From contig NZ_CP021023.1 in the NCBI RefSeq assembly GCF_002117005.1, forward strand, positions 1,364,001 through 1,428,000: DNA of 64,000 nt, given 5' to 3'. This DNA is from Sedimentisphaera salicampi (GTDB lineage: Bacteria > Planctomycetota > Phycisphaerae > Sedimentisphaerales > Sedimentisphaeraceae). The notes under the pieces were generated by a model, which was not told the origin of the DNA, ran no database searches, and saw only the letters and a program-made list of their open reading frames with translations. Within the stretch, counting starts at the first letter, position 1, and every line of letters begins with the position of its first letter. Made by a program: the position numbers and the translations under genes. Shown here piece after piece: positions 37,187-44,507 of this stretch.

Positions 37187-39092
37187 GTCGCTCCCCTCAC
37201 GGGGGGCGTGGATTGAAACGCCTTCCGTATAATATCTTTAATTTGATCGTCTGGTCGCTCCCCTCACGGGGGGCGTGGATTGAAACATTTTTTTTCCTTT
37301 CCGATTACCAATATTTTTTGTCGCTCCCCTCACGGGGGGCGTGGATTGAAACTATTCCCTTTCGTTATAGGTTATTCAGCTCATTTTGTCGCTCCCCTCA
37401 CGGGGGGCGTGGATTGAAACTATATGAATCAAACGAAAAGGAAACATTGCATTGGTCGCTCCCCTCACGGGGGGCGTGGATTGAAACGTGTTAGCAGGAC
37501 AACGGGCGGAACTATGCTGTCGCTCCCCTCACGGGGGGCGTGGATTGAAACACCTATGACGGGGTGAGCTACACTGTAACCGGTGGTCGCTCCCCTCACG
37601 GGGGGCGTGGATTGAAACGATTCTTTTTCGTCAACGGTTTTCCACGTTCCTTGTCGCTCCCCTCACGGGGGGCGTGGATTGAAACGATTCTTTTTCGTCA
37701 ACGGTTTTCCACGTTCCTTGTCGCTCCCCTCACGGGGGGCGTGGATTGAAACTTTAAATCGTCAAGGTGTCGTTGGCAAGCAAGCTTGTCGCTCCCCTCA
37801 CGGGGGGCGTGGATTGAAACTTGTTCCCTTTCGTTTTTCGTTTTCTTTATCAGGTCGCTCCCCTCACGGGGGGCGTGGATTGAAACGTTCTGGAACAAAG
37901 ATAATTGGCAGCCGCTTTGTCAGGTCGCTCCCCTCACGGGGGGCGTGGATTGAAACATCCCCAGTCAGTAACTGGTATCCCGTGTCAACGTCGCTCCCCT
38001 CACGGGGGGCGTGGATTGAAACACACCTCAGCAGTTATTGCTGATGACTTGGACAGTCGCTCCCCTCACGGGGGGCGTGGATTGAAACTATTAGTGAGAA
38101 AGCAGCAGCAGATCAGGCCGTAGTCGCTCCCCTCACGGGGGGCGTGGATTGAAACTATTAGTGAGAAAGCAGCAGCAGATCAGGCCGTAGTCGCTCCCCT
38201 CACGGGGGGCGTGGATTGAAACGAAAGTGCTGCATATTGCGCAAGGTATATTACTAGTCGCTCCCCTCACGGGGGGCGTGGATTGAAACCCGCCGCCTTG
38301 CTTAAAGGTAACGGCTTGAGCGGGTCGCTCCCCTCACGGGGGGCGTGGATTGAAACACCTTGTGCGGTATGTGCGGTCTTAGACTTCTGCGTCGCTCCCC
38401 TCACGGGGGGCGTGGATTGAAACAGGTATTGCGTTTCTATTAACGCAATCGAAGACGTCGCTCCCCTCACGGGGGGCGTGGATTGAAACCTGCCCGGAAT
38501 GTTCACAAAGCAGGGGTATCCAGTCGCTCCCCTCACGGGGGGCGTGGATTGAAACACATCTATTGACGATTATCAAGACGCAGTTACTGCGTCGCTCCCC
38601 TCACGGGGGGCGTGGATTGAAACCTTGTGTTGAACAGCGAAGCGAAAGTTGCGGTAGCGTCGCTCCCCTCACGGGGGGCGTGGATTGAAACCTTGTGTTG
38701 AACAGCGAAGCGAAAGTTGCGGTAGCGTCGCTCCCCTCACGGGGGGCGTGGATTGAAACAAGCATACCATCAGGAAGCTGCTGCCCGCAATAGCGTCGCT
38801 CCCCTCACGGGGGGCGTGGATTGAAACTTTGAAAGAGTAGCGTATCCCTCGCTTATTGCTGTCGCTCCCCTCACGGGGGGCGTGGATTGAAACAATCGTA
38901 TTGAGTAAAGACTACAATTTTGTAGGGTCGCTCCCCTCACGGGGGGCGTGGATTGAAACAAAATAGTCTACGTCCGAAAAATCAAAGTTGTTTGTCGCTC
39001 CCCTCACGGGGGGCGTGGATTGAAACAGACCTATATGGAAAAACGGCGGAAACCTTCACGTCGCTCCCCTCACGGGGGGCGTGGATTGAAAC
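37187..39092 (+). CRISPR. Type I-C CRISPR array, 29 repeats and 28 spacers
   Basis: A 33-nt repeat begins GTCGCTCCCC and ends GTGGATTGAAAC. It contains a CCCC-TCAC-GGGG hairpin and occurs at 37187, 37254, 37320, 37388 and so on to 39060, with spacing 64-70 bp (spacers 31-37 nt). All copies read are identical, including the leader-distal one. Three neighbouring spacer pairs are identical: spacers 7 and 8 (37619-37652 and 37686-37719), 14 and 15 (38089-38122 and 38156-38189), 22 and 23 (38624-38658 and 38692-38726). It follows the cas1-cas2 genes directly, and the orientation agrees with I-C repeats ending in ATTGAAAC. Confidence 0.99.
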
Positions 39093-39104
39093 GAAAATTG
39101 CGGA

Positions 39105-39132
39105 TTGAGAAAAAAAGCTGAAGCAGTATAAT
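39105..39132 (+). promoter_or_regulatory. dnaX promoter
   Basis: TTGAGA (39105-39110), 16-bp spacer and perfect TATAAT (39127-39132) lie 12 bp after the last CRISPR repeat. The expected start near 39139 excludes the ATG at 39133 as start codon and supports the ATG at 39169 for dnaX. Confidence 0.7.
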
Positions 39133-39168
39133 ATGCCGCCGGAGAATCAAACATCTAAACGGTGGTTT

Positions 39169-40824
39169 ATGGCTTACACAGTACTTGCAAGAAGATACCG
39201 CTCCCAGCGGTTTGAAGATATAGCTGGGCAGGATGCAATATCCCATACAATCAAGAATGCGATCCTTTCGGAGCGTGTTGCGCATGCGTACCTATTCTGC
39301 GGCACACGCGGTGTAGGGAAAACGACGATGGCCCGCGTTTTGGCGAAGGCTCTGAACTGCCAGAGCGTTGATGCGCCCACAACCGATCCCTGCTGCGAAT
39401 GCGAGAGCTGCGTGGCGATCAATTCTGGCGATGATATAGACGTAATCGAGATCGACGGGGCGAGCAACAACGGCGTTGAAAACATCCGCGACCTGCGTCA
39501 GAATGCGATGTATCGGCCTGCGAGGGGGCGGTATAAGATATACATCATCGATGAGATTCATATGCTCAGCACGGGGGCGTTTAATGCGCTTCTGAAGATT
39601 CTGGAGGAGCCGCCGGCGCATGTGAAGTTTATCTTCGCCACCACCGAGCCGAATAAGGTGCTCCCTACGATACAATCGCGCTGTCAGAGGTTTGATTTCC
39701 GCTCTATTGATCCGCAAACCATCCAGCAGCAGGTGAAGATGGTTTTGGAATCTGAGGGGATTGGCTGCGAGGATGATTTTGCCGTTGCCCTATCCCGCCT
39801 TGCCAACGGCTCTATGCGTGATGCGCTGAGCCTGCTGGATCAGGTTCTCAGCACTGGCGAAAAGAACCTCACACTGGAGGTGCTTGAGAACACCCTCGGC
39901 GAGCCCGGACGGGCAGAGATATCACGTATGACAGAGCTTATGGGCGATTCGGATGCGCCGGAGGTGCTGAAGGTATGCGATGAGCTGCTGAAGAAGGGGA
40001 TGAGCCCTGAGCAAGTTACCGACAGCCTGATAGACAGCTTCCGAGACCTGATGATAACCGCAAGCGCCGGAGCGAAAAATTCGCTTATCGTGCAGACGGC
40101 CGCCGAGGCCGAGCAGACCGAGCGGATTGCGGCGAAATTTGATATTGCCTCGCTTGTGTATGCGGTTACCACGCTGGAGCGGATGCGCGGGGCTGTGAAG
40201 AAATCTGACAACCCAAGGGCAATCCTTGAGGCGGCTCTTATCCGGCTAACGCTGAGCGAGCATTTTATCAACGTGCAGACCCTTGCCCGGCAGATGGCCG
40301 GCGGCGGAGGCGGAAAAAAAAACTCAGCAATGCAGGGCAAACCCGCCGGCGCACGTAAGCCGAGCCTGAAAAAGGCCTTCGCTGAGAAGAGCTCCGCTGG
40401 TGAGAAGCTCGAAGAGGCAGAGAACGTCAGATGCGAGAATCTCGAAGAGCTGAAAGCCCGCTGGGAGGATGTTGTTCGGGAAACAGCGAAGGTTAATATG
40501 AGTCTCGGGGCGAATCTGAGCAATGCCGAGCCGGAGAGCTTTGAAAACGGGAATCTCGTTTTGCTTGCCAAAACTGGGATAACAGGCAGACTGCTTCAAG
40601 CGAAGGCTCAGGATGCTGAGAAGGTGTTCTCGAAGATCCTCGGGGCGAGCGTTGCTGTTAAGGTAAAGCAGCAGGAAACGAGCGGAGAACCTGCAAACAA
40701 ACCCAAAGGGGCGAAGAGCAGCCTCAAAGACCAGAAACAGGCCATGAAGGACCCGGGAGTGCAGAAGATACTCAACACCTTTAACGCTCAGATTATTGGG
40801 ATATCAAGGCCGAAAAATCAATAA
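39169..40824 (+). CDS. dnaX: DNA polymerase III subunit gamma/tau
   Basis: The 551-aa product begins MAYTVLARRYRSQRFEDIAGQD. It has Walker A GTRGVGKTT, the CESC zinc region, sensor motifs (IYIIDEIHMLS, LLKILEEPPAHV) and SRC. The promoter position and family N-terminus choose this start over 39133. The clamp-loader AAA+ part and domain III end near residue 380. An A9 run (40314-40322) after GGGG codons is followed by a -1-frame TAA at 40356 and a +1-frame TGA at 40367, so slippage would yield a gamma-like protein of about 397 aa. It heads a dnaX-recR-DUF1961-rluA-like-rdgB gene string. Confidence 0.96.
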   Translation: MAYTVLARRYRSQRFEDIAGQDAISHTIKNAILSERVAHAYLFCGTRGVGKTTMARVLAKALNCQSVDAPTTDPCCECESCVAINSGDDIDVIEIDGASNNGVENIRDLRQNAMYRPARGRYKIYIIDEIHMLSTGAFNALLKILEEPPAHVKFIFATTEPNKVLPTIQSRCQRFDFRSIDPQTIQQQVKMVLESEGIGCEDDFAVALSRLANGSMRDALSLLDQVLSTGEKNLTLEVLENTLGEPGRAEISRMTELMGDSDAPEVLKVCDELLKKGMSPEQVTDSLIDSFRDLMITASAGAKNSLIVQTAAEAEQTERIAAKFDIASLVYAVTTLERMRGAVKKSDNPRAILEAALIRLTLSEHFINVQTLARQMAGGGGGKKNSAMQGKPAGARKPSLKKAFAEKSSAGEKLEEAENVRCENLEELKARWEDVVRETAKVNMSLGANLSNAEPESFENGNLVLLAKTGITGRLLQAKAQDAEKVFSKILGASVAVKVKQQETSGEPANKPKGAKSSLKDQKQAMKDPGVQKILNTFNAQIIGISRPKNQ

Positions 40825-40841
40825 GAAGCGAGGTTTTAGAA

Positions 40842-41465
40842 TTGCCCGAAAACAACACCACAAACCCCGCCTATACGAAAGCTCTGAATAATCTGATTGA
40901 GAAGTTTGCGGAGCTGCCCGGGATAGGCAGAAAAACAGCGGAAAGGCTTGCTTTTCACGTGCTCAAATCCGATAAGGCCGAGGCGATGGAGCTTGCAAGG
41001 GCTGTGAGCGATGTAAAAACGAAGATAAAGCAGTGCAGGGTATGCTGCAGCTATTCGGAAGAGGATGTATGCCCAATCTGCCAAGATCCCTCGCGGGACA
41101 AATCGACGGTGTGCGTTGTGGAGCAGCCGAAAGACCTAATCAGCCTCGAGAAAACTGGGATATGCAAATGGACGTATCACGTGCTGGGGGGGCATATCGC
41201 CCCGCTGGAGGGCATTGAGCCGGAAGACCTCACGATAGACAAGCTGATAAGCAGAATACGGCAAGGGGAAATCAGGGAGCTTGTGATGGCAACCAACCCC
41301 ACTGTGGAGGGAGATGCCACATCGCTCTATGTTACCAGCCTCCTGCGGGACAGCAGCATCAGAATCACCCGCCTTGCGAGAGGTTTGCCGGCAGGGAGCA
41401 GCATTGAATTTTCGAATAATTCGATTCTCTCGGATGCGATCCTCGGGAGGGATGAGATTGAATAA
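40842..41465 (+). CDS. recR: Recombination protein RecR
   Basis: The 207-aa protein has a helix-hairpin-helix (LPGIGRKTAERLAFHVL), a C4 zinc finger (CRVCCSYSEEDVCPIC) and a Toprim domain (VCVVEQPKDLISLEKTG, ATNPTVEGDAT). It starts at a TTG with CGAGG 8 bp upstream, 17 bp after dnaX. RecR works with RecF/RecO to load RecA at gaps. dnaX-recR adjacency is widely conserved. Confidence 0.96.
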   Translation: MPENNTTNPAYTKALNNLIEKFAELPGIGRKTAERLAFHVLKSDKAEAMELARAVSDVKTKIKQCRVCCSYSEEDVCPICQDPSRDKSTVCVVEQPKDLISLEKTGICKWTYHVLGGHIAPLEGIEPEDLTIDKLISRIRQGEIRELVMATNPTVEGDATSLYVTSLLRDSSIRITRLARGLPAGSSIEFSNNSILSDAILGRDEIE

Positions 41466-41484
41466 GCTTTGCGAAAGGAGCTCA

Positions 41485-42906
41485 ATGAAAGCTGTTAAAC
41501 TTTTGATTTTTATGCTTGCCTGCGGGGCAAGTATGGGGTATGAGGCTAAAATCTGGCTAACGCAGGATGCGGTTAATTCCAAAGGCCTCTCCGATACCGA
41601 ACGGGCGGATGTGTCGGATTTTGTGAGCTACGATATCCTTGATGGCCCGATGAACGGTTCAAAAGCGCTGAAGGCCAAGGAAACGAGTCTGTATTTCTCG
41701 GGCGATTTGAACGTGCCGATTTCTGAAGAAGGTACGTTTATGATTTGGATTCGCCCGCATAAAACGATGCGTACGGGCGAGGGCGAGCCGGAGAATACAT
41801 ACGAGATTGCAGCGGTGGATAAGCTGTTCAAGTTCGATCTTGCAAGATCGGCAAACAAGCTGGACTTCCGCTTTTCATGGGAGAACGGCACAAGCCGCCT
41901 GAACGATATGCACATTCTTCTCCCGGAGATACCGGGAGAGGAGTGGATGCATTTTGCTTTTGTATGGGATGCAGGGGACGGAATTTTCAACTGCTATATA
42001 AACGGAACACCGTATCTGAGGAAATCCCGCCGGCTGAAACAGCTCGACAGCGAAGGAGGCAAAAAGCTCATCATCAACACATCACAGATTGCTGTTTCCG
42101 AATGCAGGCTGTATGACAAGGTTATCGAGGAATCTGCAATCGATCATTACATAGAGCAGCAGAACAGAGGGCAAATGGATGATTATCTCGGGATAATCCC
42201 AACGCGGAAATTCTCACTGCTGGGCTATTTCGGCTCTGAAGACATAGAAAAGGAACTGATCTTCAGCTCCCCCCTGCGGGCTCCAAAAGACGTGAGGGGA
42301 TGGGTGGCAGAAGGGCCTGCGCAGATAAATTTCCGCAAAGACGGACTTGTGCTCGAATCGTCCGTGAAAGATTTTGATTTCGCCACAGGGCACATTACGT
42401 TCTGGTGCTGGGCGAATTTCCCGCCGAATTTTCTTGCAGAGTGGAATGCTCAGGTGCTCAGCGAAAACGGGGCATGTCTGGTGTTTTTCGCTGCAAGAGG
42501 ACAGAACGGCAAGGACGTGTATGATGCGAGCGTTGATTTCAGAACCGGAAGGAGCGAGGATTACACCAACGGCGATATTGATCTATACTCGCTTTCGTAT
42601 TATTCGGATATGCCTCTGGGGGCATCAAGGAATGCCTCGTATCTGAGGCTGAACTCAGGCAGATACCTCGCTGATTTGGGCATACCCGGGATAGATTCGA
42701 AGTCTAATGAAGTGCATAAAATTACCCTTATGCGTGCGGGCGGGCAGATTCAGCTCGCTGTGGACGGATGGGTGATAGTGGATTATCAAGAGGATGAAGA
42801 GCGTTTCGGCAAGCTGCCCACAGCAGGCAAGATTGCCTTCCGACAGCTCAAATGGACAAAGGTGAAATATTCCGATTTCAAGGTTTACAGGCTGAAGAAG
42901 GATTAG
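41485..42906 (+). CDS. Secreted DUF1961 protein with N-terminal LamG-like domain
   Basis: The frame is open from 41314, overlapping recR, but AAAGGAG precedes the ATG at 41485. That start gives a signal peptide (MKAVKLLIFMLACGASMG). The 473-aa protein has a concanavalin-like LamG region (about 25-215, with ALKAKETSLYFSGDLNVP, GEEWMHFAFVWDAG) and a C-terminal DUF1961 domain (about 240-470, with GHITFWCWANFPP, SLSYYSDMPLGASRNASYLRLN). DUF1961 is often found in polysaccharide-degradation loci; its enzymatic role is not settled. Its place inside a replication/repair gene string is unusual. Confidence 0.82.
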   Translation: MKAVKLLIFMLACGASMGYEAKIWLTQDAVNSKGLSDTERADVSDFVSYDILDGPMNGSKALKAKETSLYFSGDLNVPISEEGTFMIWIRPHKTMRTGEGEPENTYEIAAVDKLFKFDLARSANKLDFRFSWENGTSRLNDMHILLPEIPGEEWMHFAFVWDAGDGIFNCYINGTPYLRKSRRLKQLDSEGGKKLIINTSQIAVSECRLYDKVIEESAIDHYIEQQNRGQMDDYLGIIPTRKFSLLGYFGSEDIEKELIFSSPLRAPKDVRGWVAEGPAQINFRKDGLVLESSVKDFDFATGHITFWCWANFPPNFLAEWNAQVLSENGACLVFFAARGQNGKDVYDASVDFRTGRSEDYTNGDIDLYSLSYYSDMPLGASRNASYLRLNSGRYLADLGIPGIDSKSNEVHKITLMRAGGQIQLAVDGWVIVDYQEDEERFGKLPTAGKIAFRQLKWTKVKYSDFKVYRLKKD

Positions 42907-42922
42907 CAAGCGGAGTTTGATT

Positions 42923-43774
42923 TTGCCCGAGAAACACACAATAGAGATACTGCAGGATACATCCGACTTTGCAGCGGTGAATAAGCCTTCGGGGGTTTCT
43001 GTTACCAAAGACCGAAGCGGAGCGGGGAGCATAGCAGAGCTGCTTGCTGGGAAAGTTCAGGCGGGCGAAAAGCTGCGCACTGCCACGCGTTTGAGCAAGC
43101 AGGTGCCCGGGGTTGTGGTGCTTTCGAAGAATATGGATTTCCACAAACGCCTCGCCCGCTCAATCGTGGAAAACACCTCAGCGTCAGTTTACCTTGCAAT
43201 AGTGAATGGATATGTTCCCGAACGGGTTGGGAGAACCGAAACGGGAATCTCAAGAGCGAAAGATCCGGGCAGGATGAAAATCAATGAGAAGAGCGAGGCG
43301 AAAGCTGTTACGCTTTGGCAGCAGATTGCCGATTTCGGCAACCTCTCACTGCTTGCTGTTCGGCCTCTTACCGCAAGGGCTGATCAAATCCGGCTGCACT
43401 TGGATTTTGAGGGTATGCCCCTGGCGATAGACCCGCTCTACGGGAATCCGAAGCCGCTGTATTTATCGGAATTCAAACGCAAGTACAGAAGAAGCCAAAA
43501 GAAAACAGAGCGGCCGATGGTGGAAAACTTAACTCTGCATGCGTATCAGTTTGAGTTTGCACCTGAACTGGGCGGCTTTGCCCCAGCAGCCGCAAAACCG
43601 GAAAAGAAATTCCTCGCTGCGGTTAAAATGCTCGCAAAGCACGCCGGCCCACGCGAGGGGGCGTTCATAAACCCCAAACACTACGAGCAGATAATCAATT
43701 GCGAGCCGCTGGATGAACTTGAAATAATTGAATATGAAGGAAGGGAAGATGGACATACTTCTGGCAACGACTAA
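42923..43774 (+). CDS. RluA-like pseudouridine-synthase homologue lacking the catalytic Asp
   Basis: The preferred start is the TTG at 42923 (GGAG 7-8 bp upstream; another TTG is at 42917), giving 283 aa. The fold motifs of RluA are recognisable: VNKPSGVSV, VVVLSKN, YLAIVNG, LTARADQIRLHLDFEG, IDPLYG. The active-site motif HRLDxxTSG is changed to TRLSKQVPG, with Ser58 in place of the catalytic Asp. Without that Asp the known mechanism cannot work, so it may be an RNA-binding pseudoenzyme. It is coupled to rdgB (26-bp overlap). Confidence 0.82.
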   Translation: MPEKHTIEILQDTSDFAAVNKPSGVSVTKDRSGAGSIAELLAGKVQAGEKLRTATRLSKQVPGVVVLSKNMDFHKRLARSIVENTSASVYLAIVNGYVPERVGRTETGISRAKDPGRMKINEKSEAKAVTLWQQIADFGNLSLLAVRPLTARADQIRLHLDFEGMPLAIDPLYGNPKPLYLSEFKRKYRRSQKKTERPMVENLTLHAYQFEFAPELGGFAPAAAKPEKKFLAAVKMLAKHAGPREGAFINPKHYEQIINCEPLDELEIIEYEGREDGHTSGND

Positions 43775-44378
43775 TGCAGGCAAGATAAGAGATTTTGAGA
43801 TTCTGCTCTCTGGGTTCAGCATAAACTGGCTCTCGCTGAAGGATTTTCCGGAAACTGAAGAGGTGGAAGAAGACGGGAAGACGTTCGCAGAAAATGCTGC
43901 AAGAAAAGCTATTGGTTATGCACGTCAAACCGGAATTCTCACGCTTGCAGATGATTCCGGCCTCGAGATTGATGCGCTAGGCGGAGAACCCGGGATAAAC
44001 AGCGCAAGATTCTCCGGAGCCCATAAAGACCACAGCAGCGATGCATTCCGCATAGATGAGGAGAATATCAAGAAGGTGCTGAGGCTGATGGAGGATGTTC
44101 CGGAGGAGAATCGCTCAGCAAGATTTGTTAGCTCACTATGCCTTGCAGATTCGGAAAAACCGATTCTGGAAGCTGAAGGATTCCTCCCCGGGATGATACT
44201 ACGCGAAAAAAGGGGCAGCGGCGGCTTCGGCTACGACCCAATATTCTACCTTCCCGAGAGAGGAAAGAGCGTGGCGGAGCTGGAAAGAGAAGAGAAGAAT
44301 AAAATATCGCACAGGGCAAACGCCGTGAAGAATATTCGGCCGATGCTCAAAGAATTCCTCAGACGCGGCAGTCTGTGA
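43749..44378 (+). CDS. rdgB: RdgB/HAM1 family non-canonical purine NTP pyrophosphatase
   Basis: The ATG at 43749 has a strong purine-rich AAGGAAGGGAAG just upstream and gives the family start MDILLATTNAGK (209 aa). Motifs: TTNAGKIRDFE, FPETEEVEEDGKTFAENAARKA, LADDSGLEIDALGGEPGINSAR and SGGFGYDPIFYLP. It hydrolyses ITP/dITP and XTP to keep the nucleotide pool clean. The CDS overlaps the RluA-like gene by 26 bp. Confidence 0.95.
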   Translation: MDILLATTNAGKIRDFEILLSGFSINWLSLKDFPETEEVEEDGKTFAENAARKAIGYARQTGILTLADDSGLEIDALGGEPGINSARFSGAHKDHSSDAFRIDEENIKKVLRLMEDVPEENRSARFVSSLCLADSEKPILEAEGFLPGMILREKRGSGGFGYDPIFYLPERGKSVAELEREEKNKISHRANAVKNIRPMLKEFLRRGSL

Positions 44379-44401
44379 TCAAGTGTAAAAATTCTTTTGA
44401 A

Positions 44402-44472
44402 ACGAAAAACAAAAGGGCAATGCAGAACTTCACTCAGCTTTTCAGGCAGGCCTTTGATTCTGCTTTGCCCTT
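44402..44472 (-). terminator. Terminator of the C25 protease gene
   Basis: On the minus strand, arms 44472-44458 and 44427-44413 form a stem of 14 pairs with one T-T mismatch and a 30-nt loop, followed by TTTTGTTTTT. It lies 36 bp past the stop codon of the C25 gene. Confidence 0.6.
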
Positions 44473-44507
44473 AACATTGCGCAGCTTTCAAGCTACATCC
44501 GCTATCT

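Noticed and set aside
37171-38961. ORFs across the CRISPR array with repeating SRGAWIET, SPHGGRGLK, SIHAPREGSD or STPPVRGAT peptides
   Set aside because: They are translations of the 33-nt repeat in several frames; no real protein.
29537-39092. CRISPR-Cas type other than I-C
   Set aside because: Cas3, Cas5c, Cas8c/Csd1, Cas7c/Csd2, Cas4, Cas1, Cas2 and a repeat ending ATTGAAAC match type I-C fully; no unusual effector was seen.
39840-40571. 243-aa ORF on the minus strand
   Set aside because: It is a shadow of dnaX; it has a low-complexity Ser/Phe/Ala-rich composition and no ribosome binding site.
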